Shown piece by piece: positions 28,441-38,061 of a DNA stretch of 61,061 nt (positions are counted from its first letter, which is position 1; every line of letters starts with the position of its first letter). The stretch is taken from positions 1 to 61,061 of the forward strand of contig CANJPG010000010.1 in the NCBI GenBank assembly GCA_947476065.1. The letters run 5' to 3'. The notes beneath the pieces were generated by a model. The model ran no database searches. It was given only the letters and a program-made list of their open reading frames with translations, and had not been told where the DNA came from. The position numbers were made by a program, and so were the translations under genes. The stretch comes from Fidelibacterota bacterium. Lineage in GTDB: Bacteria; Pseudomonadota; Alphaproteobacteria; Rhodospirillales; Rhodospirillaceae.

Positions 28441-29200
28441 TTGCGGCAATACCAACGTCGTCTTTGCGGTCTATATCGGCGACGACCTGCGCGGCCAATG
28501 GCGTGCGGCGACAAAAACCGACCGCACCGCCGACGAATACGGCGTTTGGCTGACTCAGTTGCTCGAACGCGACGGCATCAAGCCCGCCGACATCACCCAT
28601 GCCATCGTCGCCTCGGTTGTGCCGGGCAAGAACTTCGACCTCAGGAAGCTCTGCGAAGTCTATTTCAACTGCGTCCCCAAATTCATCGGCGATCCGGGCC
28701 TCGACCTGGGCACGGCCGTGCGCGTCGATAACCCGCGCGAGGTCGGCTCCGACCGCGTCATCAACGCCGTCGCAGCCCACGCCACCTACGGCGGCCCGCT
28801 GATTGTCATCGACTTCGGCACCGCCACGACTTTTGACGTTGTTGACGGCACTGGGGCCTATTGCGGCGGCTGCATTGCGCCCGGCATCAATCTGTCGATG
28901 GAAGCCCTGCATATGGCGACGGCTCAGCTGCCCCGCCTACCGGTGGTCAATCCCGGCAACGCCCCGGTCATCGGCACCACCACGGTCGCCGCCATGACCT
29001 CCGGCGTCTTTTGGGGTTACATCGGCCTCATCGAGGGCCTTGTGGTGCGCATAAGAGCCGAGCGCGGCGAAAAAATGACCGTCATCGGCACCGGCGGTCT
29101 GGCCCCCTTGTTCGCCCAGGCCACCGACGTCATCGAGCACATCGACCCCGACCTGACCCTGCGCGGCCTGCAGCAGGTGCATAAGCGCAATAGCAATTAA
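28424..29200 (+). CDS. coaX: Type III pantothenate kinase
   Basis: A 258-residue enzyme of the ASKHA fold catalysing the first step of CoA synthesis. Motifs: the phosphate loop AIDCGNTNVVFAVY at the N-terminus, the GSDRVINAVAA segment, and IDFGTATTFDVVD. The start at ATG 28424 puts the conserved MLLAIDCGNTN at residue 1; a longer frame inside birA is not conserved. Its TAA shares TTAA (29197-29200) with the stop of the opposite-strand MFS gene. birA-coaX-rnj is common in alphaproteobacteria; here an MFS gene splits it. Confidence 0.95.
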   Translation: MLLAIDCGNTNVVFAVYIGDDLRGQWRAATKTDRTADEYGVWLTQLLERDGIKPADITHAIVASVVPGKNFDLRKLCEVYFNCVPKFIGDPGLDLGTAVRVDNPREVGSDRVINAVAAHATYGGPLIVIDFGTATTFDVVDGTGAYCGGCIAPGINLSMEALHMATAQLPRLPVVNPGNAPVIGTTTVAAMTSGVFWGYIGLIEGLVVRIRAERGEKMTVIGTGGLAPLFAQATDVIEHIDPDLTLRGLQQVHKRNSN

Positions 29201-30381
29201 TCAGGCGCGCGCCGCTCCAGGCACATGACGCCGGCCATGAGGGCCACCGCGGCAAGGCCTGCAAAGCTCGCCCGGAAATCAAAGGCGCTCACCGCCAGGC
29301 CAAATAGCGGCGGGCCGACAATGACGCCGATATAGACGAAAAACAGGCCGCCGGCTGTGGCAAAACCCGCTTGGCTGGGTTCGACCTCGCGCATGACTTC
29401 GGCCAGGAACACGCCGTTCCAGCCGCTGGCCGTAGCACCAAAAGCGACCATGGCCGCGCCGATTAGCATGGGCGCGATGCCTTCGGTCAATGCCCCAGTG
29501 ACGAGCGCCGAGACGGCCATGCCGAAACCGATCAGCGCCATCATCAGCCTGGGACTGTGCATGCGGTCGGCGAGGTAACCCCAAAATATACGCCCAAAAA
29601 TGCCTGAGATTTGCATCACGCCCAGGAAGATGCCGGCCCAGACGTGATCGACCTTCAACTGGCTGACCAGATACAGCACGATGAAGGAACTCATGATCAG
29701 CTGGAGCGCGCCGTAGACCAGTGACGCCAGAGCGAGGCGGAACAGCCGCGGACGCCGTACGATGAACAGGAACGGCGCGAAGATGCCTTTGCTGGCCCCG
29801 AACCCTGCCGGCGGCCGGTCGTCGCGCACCGATTTCAAAAGGAATGCGGTGCCAAGTCCGAGCAGGGCGAGGCCGAGGCCCACAATCGTCAGCGCCGTGC
29901 GCCAGCCATACAGCAGGTTCAGGTATGGCACCACCAGACCCGCCAGCATGCCGCCTAAAGGCACGCTGGTCTGACGAATGGAAACGAGCAGGTTGAAGCC
30001 GCTGGAGCGCGCCATAGTGACCAGCGCAAAGGATGTCGCCGGGGTCAGCGGGCCGTAACTCAGGCCGATGAAGACCGTTGCGGCAATGGCCACGACGAGC
30101 GCGGCGTTGCCGAACACGGCCAGCGTGAGGCCGCCCAGCACAATGCAGCCGAAACTGAGCCTCAGGGCGCCAAAGGCGGCCACCAGCTGGGGCGTGATCA
30201 GGTTCGAGACAAAGACGAAGATGTAGACGAGGCCCGTGTAGGCACCGACGACGGCAGGCGACAGGCCCAGGTCGGCGATGATCTGGTCGCCGACCACTGG
30301 TGGCGCGAGGCTTATCATGGCCACCGCAATTTGCGGGAACATGGTGGCAAATAGCAGGCCCGTCACGTGACGCGAAAACAT
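29197..30381 (-). CDS. MFS transporter
   Basis: A 394-residue integral membrane protein with about 12 hydrophobic segments. The loop between helices 2 and 3 reads GALRLSFGCIVLGG, the central loop is charged (LKSVRDDRPPAGFG), and the second half repeats the pattern (WGYLADRMHSPRLMMALIGFG). This fits the major facilitator superfamily of small-molecule carriers. Substrate cannot be told. It is the only minus-strand gene between nuoA and dps, inserted between coaX and rnj, and may be a lineage-specific insertion. Confidence 0.88.
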   Translation of the reverse strand: MFSRHVTGLLFATMFPQIAVAMISLAPPVVGDQIIADLGLSPAVVGAYTGLVYIFVFVSNLITPQLVAAFGALRLSFGCIVLGGLTLAVFGNAALVVAIAATVFIGLSYGPLTPATSFALVTMARSSGFNLLVSIRQTSVPLGGMLAGLVVPYLNLLYGWRTALTIVGLGLALLGLGTAFLLKSVRDDRPPAGFGASKGIFAPFLFIVRRPRLFRLALASLVYGALQLIMSSFIVLYLVSQLKVDHVWAGIFLGVMQISGIFGRIFWGYLADRMHSPRLMMALIGFGMAVSALVTGALTEGIAPMLIGAAMVAFGATASGWNGVFLAEVMREVEPSQAGFATAGGLFFVYIGVIVGPPLFGLAVSAFDFRASFAGLAAVALMAGVMCLERRAPD

Positions 30382-30502
30382 AGGGGTCGCCCGGGCCTTT
30401 CAGCGGTGGCCTTTCAGCCGTTTGGGTTCCGATTTTCGTGAAGTCCCTAGCATTTGGGCGTTATAAGGTGAACCAACACTGCAGCATGTCTGACCCTCGT
30501 TT

Positions 30503-32188
30503 ATGAACCGCAGCTCCCCCGCCGACGTCACCAGCGATTTCCCCAAGGGTCTAGATACGGGCCTGTGGTTCGTGCCCCTGGGCGGCTCCGGCGAAATCGG
30601 CATGAACCTCAACCTCTATGCCTGCGACGGCCAATGGCTGATGGTCGACCTGGGCGTGACCTTCGGCGACGACAGCATCCCCGGCATCGACGTGGTGATG
30701 GCCGACCCCAGCTTCATCGTCGAAAGGCGCGAAAAGCTGGCCGGGCTCATTGTCACCCATGCCCACGAGGACCACGTCGGCGCGGTGGCCTACCTCTGGC
30801 CGCAGTTGCGCTGCCCGGTTTATACGACGCCGTTCGCGGCGGCTTTCCTCGAGCACAAGCTCAAGGAAGTGGGTCTGGAGGGCGAAGTGCCGGTGACGGT
30901 GATCCCGCTCGGCGGCCGGGCGGAGATCGGGCCTTTCAAAGTGGATTTTATCACCCTGACTCATTCCATCCCCGAGCCCAATGCCCTGGCGATCCGCACC
31001 AAATACGGCACCATCTTTCATACCGGCGACTGGAAGTTCGATCCGGCCCCAATGCTGGGCGATGTCGCCGACTTCGCCGCCCTGACCACGATCGGCGACG
31101 AGGGCGTGTTGGCCCTGGTGGGCGATTCAACCAATGTCTTCACCGAAGGCGAGGCGGGCTCCGAGAGCGATGTGCGCGACGCCCTGACCGAGTTGATCGG
31201 TAAGTATAAAGGCCGGGTCGCCGTCGGCTGTTTTGCCTCCAATGTCGCCCGCCTTGAGTCCATCTGCCGCGCCGCCCGGGCCAACGGCCGCGAAGTGGCA
31301 TTGGTCGGGGCCTCCCTGTGGCGCATCGTCGAGACCGCCCGGCGCACGGGTTATTTGGCCGACGATCTGACCTTCTACGAAGCCGCCGATGCCTCCTACC
31401 TGCCACGCGAGAAGGTGCTCTACATCTGCACCGGCAGCCAGGGCGAGGCCCGCGCGGCCTTGATGCGCATTGCCTCCGGCCAGCATCAGGACGTGGTGCT
31501 GGAAGAGGGCGACGTGGTGATCTTCTCGTCGCGCTCCATTCCCGGCAACGAGAAGTCCATTGCCAAGGTCCAGAACGCCCTGGCCAAATCCAACGTCGAT
31601 GTGGTCACGGCCAAGCATTTCCCGATCCACGTTTCCGGCCATCCGGCCCGGGATGACCTGCGGCGCATGTACCAGATGATCCGGCCCAAGATTGCCATCC
31701 CGGTCCACGGCGAGGCCATGCACATGCGGGCCCACGCTGCACTCGCCGAAGAATGCCAGGTGCCCCAGGCCATCCGGGTTGAGAACGGCCTGGCCGTCAA
31801 GTTCGACGGCAACCGGGGCCGCATCGCCGGCACGGTCTGGAGCGGGCGGCTGGCCTACGAGGACGGCGGGGTGGTGCCCTTTGCGAGCGGGATGCTGCGC
31901 GACCGCAAACGCATCTTTTACGAAGGCGCTGCCGTGGCCACCATCGCCCTCGATGACGCCGGCGAAGTTCTCGACGATCCCCAGGTCGTTGTGCTCGGCA
32001 TCAGCGATCCCCTAGCGGACGAGGACGAGCGCGGCTGGCACTACGTCGTCGAAACAGCTGTCAACCGCATCCCCAAGAAGGCCCGACGCGATGACGTCGT
32101 CGTCGAGGAGGCGGTGCGCTCGGCGGTGCGCAAAGTGTTCGCCCCCAAGCGCAAACCGGTGGTCAAAGTCCACATCGTAAGAGCTTAA
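30503..32188 (+). CDS. rnj: Ribonuclease J
   Basis: A 561-residue metallo-beta-lactamase/beta-CASP ribonuclease with 5-prime exonuclease and endonuclease activity in RNA processing. The zinc motif THAHEDHVGAV is near residue 81; GGSGEIGMNLNLY opens the fold. The beta-CASP region has YICTGSQGE and FSSRSIPGNEK; HVSGHPARDDLRRM and PVHGEAMHMRAHA follow. The C-terminal domain (IPKKARRDDVVVEEAVRSAVR) is the usual alphaproteobacterial length. Divergent from the MFS gene with about 120 bp between. Confidence 0.96.
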   Translation: MNRSSPADVTSDFPKGLDTGLWFVPLGGSGEIGMNLNLYACDGQWLMVDLGVTFGDDSIPGIDVVMADPSFIVERREKLAGLIVTHAHEDHVGAVAYLWPQLRCPVYTTPFAAAFLEHKLKEVGLEGEVPVTVIPLGGRAEIGPFKVDFITLTHSIPEPNALAIRTKYGTIFHTGDWKFDPAPMLGDVADFAALTTIGDEGVLALVGDSTNVFTEGEAGSESDVRDALTELIGKYKGRVAVGCFASNVARLESICRAARANGREVALVGASLWRIVETARRTGYLADDLTFYEAADASYLPREKVLYICTGSQGEARAALMRIASGQHQDVVLEEGDVVIFSSRSIPGNEKSIAKVQNALAKSNVDVVTAKHFPIHVSGHPARDDLRRMYQMIRPKIAIPVHGEAMHMRAHAALAEECQVPQAIRVENGLAVKFDGNRGRIAGTVWSGRLAYEDGGVVPFASGMLRDRKRIFYEGAAVATIALDDAGEVLDDPQVVVLGISDPLADEDERGWHYVVETAVNRIPKKARRDDVVVEEAVRSAVRKVFAPKRKPVVKVHIVRA

Positions 32189-32277
32189 TTCTAAAGCTTT
32201 AAATCTGCTTGAACTGGCCAAGCTTAAAGCGTTGCCTTATATCGAGCGTCTCGTCTTTTTTGACTCAAGGATTACCG

Positions 32278-32682
32278 ATGATCGGCCGCCTCAATCACGT
32301 CGCCATTGCCGTCCCCGACCTCGCTGCCGCCACGGCGACATACCGCGACACCCTGGGCGCCAAGGTCTCCGAGCCCCAGGCGGTGCCCGAGCACGGCGTG
32401 ACAGTGGTCTTCGTGGAACTGCCCAACACCAAGATCGAGCTGCTGCACCCGCTCGGCGCCAATTCGCCGATCCAGAAGTTCCTCGACAACAACGCCTCGG
32501 GCGGCATCCATCACCTCTGTTACGAGGTCGAGGACATCTACAAAGCCCGCGAGCAGCTGAAAGCCAGCGGAAAACGCATCCTGGGCGACGGCGAACCCAA
32601 GATCGGTGCCCATGGCAAGCCGGTGCTGTTCCTGCATCCCAAAGACTTCAATGGTACGCTGGTCGAGGTCGAGCAGATCTAA
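32278..32682 (+). CDS. mce: Methylmalonyl-CoA epimerase
   Basis: A 134-residue VOC-fold enzyme interconverting (R)- and (S)-methylmalonyl-CoA. Metal ligands and motifs: LNHVAIAVPDL with the first His, the middle Glu in TKIELLHPLG, GGIHHLCYEVEDI, and the last Glu in FNGTLVEVEQI. The start at ATG 32278 gives the family N-terminus; the AAGG at 32267-32270 is the ribosome-binding site. The position after rnj is conserved in alphaproteobacteria. Confidence 0.95.
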   Translation: MIGRLNHVAIAVPDLAAATATYRDTLGAKVSEPQAVPEHGVTVVFVELPNTKIELLHPLGANSPIQKFLDNNASGGIHHLCYEVEDIYKAREQLKASGKRILGDGEPKIGAHGKPVLFLHPKDFNGTLVEVEQI

Positions 32683-32695
32683 CCTGGAGGCTCCT

Positions 32696-33193
32696 ATGCG
32701 GATCGCTGCGGCTGCCCTTTGCCTGATTGCTTATACGGCCCAGGCTGAAACTGTTGCCCTGTCCACCAGCGACTGCACCAAACTGGTCGAGCACGTCCCG
32801 GCCGACGACGTCACCTACAAACCGGGTGTGGACGTGCACGGCAAGCCGGTCGTGCCGGCCGATCTTGGCGATGCTTCGGCCATCACCATGCCTGAAGAGA
32901 TCAACATCCAGATCGGCATTGATCTTGCCGACCGGCTGGCCTTACGCGATGCCAAACGGGCCGGCGCGAACCCGGGCGTTCCTGGTGCGACGACCGGGGT
33001 CACCCGCAAGGTCATGCCCTATTCGGGCATCGGGCAGGTGGGCGTGCTGAGCATCAAAGGCAACGACGCCTTCTGGAACGGCGAGCGCATCGCACCCCAG
33101 GATCAGCTCTTGCTGGCCGAAGCCTGCCGAAAAGGCCTGACCGCCGCGGGCGTTACGCTGCCTGACCACAAGCCGAACCCGTCTAAGCCCTAG
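32696..33193 (+). CDS. Periplasmic protein of unknown function
   Basis: A 165-residue protein with a short Sec signal peptide ([17 protein letters not shown], cleavage likely before ETVALS). TGGAGG stands 7 bases before the ATG. The mature protein has one early Cys ([17 protein letters not shown]), then [19 protein letters not shown] and a C-terminal [14 protein letters not shown]. The second Cys could pair with the first in the periplasm (inference). I do not recognise a named domain. It lies 13 bases after mce and before proS, so it is probably co-transcribed. Confidence 0.78.
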   Translation: MRIAAAALCLIAYTAQAETVALSTSDCTKLVEHVPADDVTYKPGVDVHGKPVVPADLGDASAITMPEEINIQIGIDLADRLALRDAKRAGANPGVPGATTGVTRKVMPYSGIGQVGVLSIKGNDAFWNGERIAPQDQLLLAEACRKGLTAAGVTLPDHKPNPSKP

Positions 33194-33278
33194 CGTCCGG
33201 GCGTTTTGTTGCCTAATCGGGGGCCTTCGCCTATGGTCCCGCGTTATTAATCCCGGCTTTAAGTCTTCAAGGATTCCC

Positions 33279-34592
33279 ATGCGGCTCTCGCGCTATTTCC
33301 TACCCACGCTCAAGGAAACCCCCACCGAAGCCCAGATTGTGTCGCACCGGCTGATGCTCCGGGCCGGGATGATCCGCCAGCACGCTGCCGGCATCTACAA
33401 TTGGCTGCCGCTGGGCACCCGCGTCCTCCAGAACATCATCCAGGTGGTGCGCGAGGAACAGAACGCGGCGGGCGCCCAGGAGATCATTATGCCGACGATC
33501 CAGTCGGGCGACCTCTGGAAGGAAAGCGGGCGCTATGACGACTACGGCCCCGAGATGCTTCGCATCAAGGACCGCCACGAGCGCGACATGCTCTACGGGC
33601 CGACGCACGAAGAGGTGGTGACTGATATTTTCCGTAATAATATCAAAAGCTACCGTGATCTTCCTAAGAACTTGTATCAAATCAACTGGAAGTTCCGCGA
33701 CGAGGTCCGGCCGCGCTTTGGCCTGATGCGTGGGCGTGAGTTTTTAATGAAGGATGCCTATTCCTTCGACCTCGACTACGAGCGCTCGAAGCATGCCTAT
33801 AACCAGATGTTCGTCGCCTACCTGCGCACCTTCGCGCGGTTGGGTCTGAAGGCCATCCCCATGAAGGCGGACTCTGGCCCCATCGGCGGCGACCTGTCCC
33901 ATGAGTTCATCGTGCTGGCCGACACCGGCGAGAGCGCGGTGTTCTGCCACAAGGCGCTGCTCGAAAAGCCGGCGCCCCAGAACGTCGATTATGACGCCGA
34001 CCTGCAGCCGATCATCGACGATTGGACCAGCCTCTACGCCGCCACCGACGACAAACACGACGCGGCCATGGCCGAGAAGCTGGGCGGCGACCTGGTCAGC
34101 GCCCGGGGGATCGAGGTCGGCCATATATTCCATTTCGGCAAAAAGTACTCGGACCCGATGAAGGCCAGCGTCATCGGCTCGGACGGTAACCCCGTCACGG
34201 TCATGATGGGCTCCTACGGCATCGGCGTGTCCCGCCTGGTGGGAGCCATTATCGAGGCTAGCCATGATGAGCACGGCATCGTCTGGCCGGATTCAGTCGC
34301 GCCCTTCGACGTCGGCCTGATTAACCTGAAGTCGGGCGATGCGGCCTGCGACACCGCCTGCAAGCAGATCTACGACGCCCTGCGCGTCAAGAACCGCGAC
34401 GTTCTTTACGACGACCGCGACGACCGGGCGGGCGTGAAGTTCGCCGATATGGACCTGATTGGTCTGCCTTGGCAGGTCATCGTCGGCCCCAAAGGCGTGG
34501 CCAAGGGCGTGGTCGAGTTGAAACGCCGCGCCACGGGTGCCAAGGAAGAGATGAGCTTCGAGGCGGCTGTCGCAAAACTGACGGTGCTTTGA
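33279..34592 (+). CDS. proS: Prolyl-tRNA synthetase (short alphaproteobacterial type)
   Basis: A 437-residue class II aminoacyl-tRNA synthetase that charges tRNA-Pro. Start [15 protein letters not shown]. Motif 1 region: [19 protein letters not shown]; motif 2: [30 protein letters not shown] (in pieces); motif 3: [20 protein letters not shown]. The short length, without the large editing insertion found in E. coli ProRS, fits the alphaproteobacterial form. The anticodon-binding domain is the C-terminal part. Confidence 0.97.
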   Translation: MRLSRYFLPTLKETPTEAQIVSHRLMLRAGMIRQHAAGIYNWLPLGTRVLQNIIQVVREEQNAAGAQEIIMPTIQSGDLWKESGRYDDYGPEMLRIKDRHERDMLYGPTHEEVVTDIFRNNIKSYRDLPKNLYQINWKFRDEVRPRFGLMRGREFLMKDAYSFDLDYERSKHAYNQMFVAYLRTFARLGLKAIPMKADSGPIGGDLSHEFIVLADTGESAVFCHKALLEKPAPQNVDYDADLQPIIDDWTSLYAATDDKHDAAMAEKLGGDLVSARGIEVGHIFHFGKKYSDPMKASVIGSDGNPVTVMMGSYGIGVSRLVGAIIEASHDEHGIVWPDSVAPFDVGLINLKSGDAACDTACKQIYDALRVKNRDVLYDDRDDRAGVKFADMDLIGLPWQVIVGPKGVAKGVVELKRRATGAKEEMSFEAAVAKLTVL

Positions 34593-34596
34593 CAGC

Positions 34597-35844
34597 ATGA
34601 TCTTCGGCCCCTTCGAGCGGATGGTGGCGGCGCGGTACCTCAGAGCTCGGCGCAAGGAGGGCTTCGTCTCCGTCATCGCCGGCTTTTCGCTCGTCGGAAT
34701 AGCCCTGGGCGTGGCCACACTGATCATTGTGATGGCGGTCATGAACGGCTTTCGGGCTGACATCATGGACCGGATTTTGGGTGTCAACGGCCACATCAAC
34801 GCCTATGGCACGTCCCTGGCCATTACCGACTACGACGCCAAGACGGCCCTGGTGAAGGCCATCCCGGGTGTGGTTGATGCCACCCCGCTGGTCGAAGGCC
34901 AGGTGATCGTCACCACCGACCGCAATACCGGCGGCGCCCTGGTGCGCGGCATGACCCACGAGGACGTCACCCGGATGTCCGCCGTGTCCGACCACATCAT
35001 AGATGGATCGCTCGCGCCTTACATCGAGGGTGAGGGCATCCTCATCGGCTCGCGCATGGCGGAGCATTTCGGCGTTAAGGCCGGCGAGCAGGTCACGGTC
35101 ATCTCGCCGCGGGGCAACGTCACGGCCTTCGGCTCGGCGCCGCGCTCCCATTCGTTCCTCGTGGCCGGCGTCTTCAATGTCGGCATGAGCGACTATGATT
35201 CCACCATCGTCTTCATGCCGCTGGCCTTGGCCCAGACTTATTTCAAGTATCTGGGCGCCGTGACCGGCATCGAGATCCGCATCAAGAACCCAGATGAGGC
35301 CCGCGCCACAGCGCTTGAGGTTGGCAAGGTCATGGGACCCGGCGTGCGCGTTTTGTCCTGGGAAGAGACCAATGGGCCGTTTTTCAACGCCCTGCAGGTC
35401 GAGCGCAACGTCATGTTCCTGATCCTGACCCTGATCATACTGGTCGCCGCCCTCAACATCATCTCGGGCCTGATTATGCTCGTGAAGGACAAGGGCCGGG
35501 ACATCGCCATCCTGCGCACCATGGGCGCGACGCGCGGCATGGTCATGCGCGTGTTCCTGATCGCCGGTGCCAGCGTTGGCGTCACCGGCACCATTCTTGG
35601 CTTCGTGCTGGGCCTGGTGTTCTGCGACAACATCGAGAACATCCGTCAGTTCCTCCAGCGCATTACGGGCACGGAACTGTTCTCGCCCGAGATTTACTAC
35701 CTCACGCAGATTCCAGCCAAGATGGACTGGCATGAGACCTTGTCGGTCGTCGCCATGGCGCTGGTGCTGTCGCTGGCCGCGACATTGTATCCGTCGTGGC
35801 GCGCGGCCCGAACGGACCCAGTGGAGGCGTTGCGTTATGAGTAA
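34597..35844 (+). CDS. lolC: Lipoprotein-releasing ABC transporter permease LolC/LolE
   Basis: A 415-residue inner-membrane subunit that extracts outer-membrane lipoproteins and passes them to LolA. One N-terminal helix ([24 protein letters not shown]) is followed by a large periplasmic domain (about residues 60-265) and three C-terminal helices with the FtsX-type signature around [15 protein letters not shown]. Only one permease gene is present, as in many alphaproteobacteria, implying a homodimer. It overlaps lolD by 8 bases. Confidence 0.95.
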   Translation: MIFGPFERMVAARYLRARRKEGFVSVIAGFSLVGIALGVATLIIVMAVMNGFRADIMDRILGVNGHINAYGTSLAITDYDAKTALVKAIPGVVDATPLVEGQVIVTTDRNTGGALVRGMTHEDVTRMSAVSDHIIDGSLAPYIEGEGILIGSRMAEHFGVKAGEQVTVISPRGNVTAFGSAPRSHSFLVAGVFNVGMSDYDSTIVFMPLALAQTYFKYLGAVTGIEIRIKNPDEARATALEVGKVMGPGVRVLSWEETNGPFFNALQVERNVMFLILTLIILVAALNIISGLIMLVKDKGRDIAILRTMGATRGMVMRVFLIAGASVGVTGTILGFVLGLVFCDNIENIRQFLQRITGTELFSPEIYYLTQIPAKMDWHETLSVVAMALVLSLAATLYPSWRAARTDPVEALRYE

Positions 35845-36520
35845 CGCGCCCGCACTTGAGCTGAAGGCCGTCCATCGTACCTATGAACAGGGCGGCGCCA
35901 GTCTGCATGTTTTGCGCGGCGCCGACCTGATTGTGCAGCCGGGCGAGGTCGTGGCTTTGGTCGGGCCTTCGGGTGCCGGCAAATCGACATTTCTACATAT
36001 CGCCGGCCTGCTGGAACGGCCCGACGCCGGCGAAGTGCGCTTTGGCGGCCAGGACTGCGGCGGCTTCGACGACGACAAGCGCACTGAACTGCGCAGGAGC
36101 TGCCTCGGCTTCGTCTATCAGTCCCACCACCTGTTGCCGGACTTCTCGGCGGCCGAGAATATCATCATCCCGCAGATGATCGCCGGCGTTGACCGCGGGG
36201 TGGCGCGTGGCCGCGCCGTCGCGCTCTTGGACTCGCTGGGCCTCGGCGCGCGCGCCGATCACCGCCCGGGGCAACTGTCCGGTGGCGAGCAGCAGCGTGT
36301 CGCCATCGCCCGCGCCTTAGCCAACAAACCTGCCGTCCTTCTCGCCGACGAGCCCACCGGCAACCTCGATCCGGACACGTCGGATGTTGTCTTCGCTCAG
36401 CTGGTTACGCTCGCCAAGGAGCATGGCCTGGCGGCCATCATCGCCACCCATAATCCGGCCCTGGCCAGCCGCATGGACCGCACCGTGCGGCTCGAACACG
36501 GTCTTTTGACCGCGGCCTAG
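35837..36520 (+). CDS. lolD: Lipoprotein-releasing ABC transporter ATPase LolD
   Basis: A 227-residue ABC ATPase partner of LolC. Walker [11 protein letters not shown]-loop in [11 protein letters not shown], signature [15 protein letters not shown], Walker [13 protein letters not shown], switch His in ATHNP. All catalytic motifs are intact. The start ATG 35837 overlaps the lolC end. proS-lolC-lolD-dnaE is a common alphaproteobacterial order; here dps and two signalling genes separate lolD from dnaE. Confidence 0.96.
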   Translation: MSNAPALELKAVHRTYEQGGASLHVLRGADLIVQPGEVVALVGPSGAGKSTFLHIAGLLERPDAGEVRFGGQDCGGFDDDKRTELRRSCLGFVYQSHHLLPDFSAAENIIIPQMIAGVDRGVARGRAVALLDSLGLGARADHRPGQLSGGEQQRVAIARALANKPAVLLADEPTGNLDPDTSDVVFAQLVTLAKEHGLAAIIATHNPALASRMDRTVRLEHGLLTAA

Positions 36521-36522
36521 CG

Positions 36523-36551
36523 TTGACATGGAACCGGCGGGTTTTTAAATT
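36523..36551 (+). promoter_or_regulatory. Sigma-70-type promoter of dps
   Basis: Perfect TTGACA (36523-36528), 17 bases, then TAAATT (36546-36551, 4 of 6). About 30 bases before the dps ATG, just after the lolD stop. Confidence 0.55.
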
Positions 36552-36582
36552 TTAACCGTTCTAATTTCAGGAGTGGACGCTC

Positions 36583-37065
36583 ATGGGCATGGAAATCGAT
36601 ATCGGCATCGATAAAAAAGACCGCAAGGCCATCGCGGACGGTCTGTCTCACCTGCTCGCGGACACTTACGTGCTGTACCTTAAGACGCACAACTATCATT
36701 GGAACGTCACCGGACCGATGTTCCAGACATTGCATCTGATGTTCATGACCCAGTACAACGAGCTGTGGCTGGCCGTCGACCTCGTCGCTGAGCGCATCCG
36801 CACTTTGGGGCACACAGCGCCTGGCACTTACAAAGCCTTCTCCAAACTGGCGAGCATCAAGGAAGAAGACGACATTCCGGCCGCCACGCAGATGATCAAA
36901 AATCTGGTCAAGGGCCATGAACAGGCGGCCAAGACCGCGCGCGGCATTCTGCCGCTGGTCGACAAGGCCAGCGACGAGCCGACCGCCGACCTCCTGACCC
37001 AGCGCCTGCAGCTCCACGAAAAAACCGCCTGGATGCTGCGCAGCCTGCTCGAGGATAAGAAATAG
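36583..37065 (+). CDS. dps: Dps family ferritin-like DNA-protection protein
   Basis: A 160-residue four-helix protein that forms a dodecamer, oxidises iron with peroxide and protects DNA. Ferroxidase ligands: the conserved His in [14 protein letters not shown] and acidic residues in [21 protein letters not shown] lies 9 bases before the ATG at 36583. It is convergent with the receiver gene, with only 6 bases between stops. Dps proteins are usually stress- or stationary-phase-induced; here only a sigma-70-like promoter is visible. Confidence 0.93.
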   Translation: MGMEIDIGIDKKDRKAIADGLSHLLADTYVLYLKTHNYHWNVTGPMFQTLHLMFMTQYNELWLAVDLVAERIRTLGHTAPGTYKAFSKLASIKEEDDIPAATQMIKNLVKGHEQAAKTARGILPLVDKASDEPTADLLTQRLQLHEKTAWMLRSLLEDKK

Positions 37066-37071
37066 GTCTCT

Positions 37072-37647
37072 CTACCGCCGGCGCGCAGGGCCGGCGATGA
37101 CGCTGTTGATCTGATCCTGGGTCAAGTCGGTGCCGCCGATCAGCAGCGCGCCGGTGTAGCGCCGCTCGGATTTTTCATCCAGCACCTCTGCCCGTCTCCG
37201 GCGGTCGGGACCAAAGTACTGGCCGATGGCCACGAAGGGGCGGGGACGTTCGACGACCTCGCGCACCCGGGCGACCAGTGACTTGGCCGAGAAGGGCTTG
37301 GCGACAAATTCGGTGATACCGGCGTTGCGCGCGGTAGTCACGCTTTCCATGCGCGTCTGCGACGTCATCATGATGAACGGCGTGAAGCGAATGTCGTTGT
37401 CGATGCGCCGCAGCCAGCGGATTAGGTCGACGCCGTAGCTTGATGCCGCCAGATACCATTCCGACAGCACCAGATCGATGTCTCCCTGCATGATGAAGGT
37501 GGCGGCGGCGTTAACGTTGTCGGTCTCGACGATCCGGCGCGCGCCCAAAAGCTGCAGGACCCCGCGTGTGATGCGGCGCATCAGGGGATTGGGCTCCACG
37601 ATCAGGATTTTGAAAGGCCCAAGGTAGTCGCTGGTTTTCTGGAACAT
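37072..37647 (-). CDS. Receiver-domain protein with Glu at the phosphoacceptor site
   Basis: A 191-residue protein with one CheY-like receiver (about residues 12-130) and a short C-terminal tail (YFGPDRRRR), with no DNA-binding output domain. Against the usual receiver pattern, the phosphoacceptor Asp is Glu (DLVLSEWYL, codon GAA) and the second acidic-pocket residue is Pro (VEPNPLMRR instead of the usual VEDNP). The switch Thr (IMMTSQ) and the Lys (VAKPFS) are kept. This suggests a phosphorylation-independent or constitutively on-like receiver (inference). It is divergent from the hybrid kinase. Confidence 0.88.
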   Translation of the reverse strand: MFQKTSDYLGPFKILIVEPNPLMRRITRGVLQLLGARRIVETDNVNAAATFIMQGDIDLVLSEWYLAASSYGVDLIRWLRRIDNDIRFTPFIMMTSQTRMESVTTARNAGITEFVAKPFSAKSLVARVREVVERPRPFVAIGQYFGPDRRRRAEVLDEKSERRYTGALLIGGTDLTQDQINSVIAGPARRR

Positions 37648-38061
37648 GGGCGCGAACGTACTGGGATGTTTGGGCTTCGGGAGGCGGCGTCGGAGCCGAC
37701 AGTTCCGTATTAACGGCGGCAGGGTCCAGATTCAATTCGCGAATGCCGATGCAACCAAGTTTCGGCACGGTGTGATAATCGCGAGTTGAAAGTGGTCGTC
37801 GGATCGTCGCCGATAGCCTTAAGAAGCGGGGACGGCGGCGGGTGGGAATCCATGAATTGGACCTTGCCAAGCGAGATTCGCTTCAGCCGTGTTTCCCCTA
37901 GGCGCCGCGCCAACATCCGCCGGCTAATATCCGTACATAAGTGGTGGATTCATAACGGGAATTGCGGTCTTTGCATGAATCCCCTGGGAAAGCGGCAGGC
38001 TCCTGCGTTAACGTGGGCCCCTCCAGGGAGGAGTCGCGTAAAGCGGTCGTCGAGTGCCAGG
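37648..38061. other. Receiver-kinase divergent region (about 414 bp)
   Basis: An open frame runs through part of this stretch into the kinase, but its translation is Arg/Ser-rich and not domain-like, so I treat it as non-coding leader. No clear promoter, operator or RNA motif was recognised. It should contain promoters for both divergent genes. Confidence 0.45.

Noticed and set aside
36546-36556. CtrA-like TTAA repeats before dps
   Set aside because: The two TTAA units are only 3 bases apart, not the 7 of TTAA-N7-TTAA.
36530-36560. EcfG-type stress promoter (GGAAC...CGTT) before dps
   Set aside because: GGAAC at 36530-36534 and CGTT at 36557-36560 are 22 bases apart; the known spacing is 16-17.
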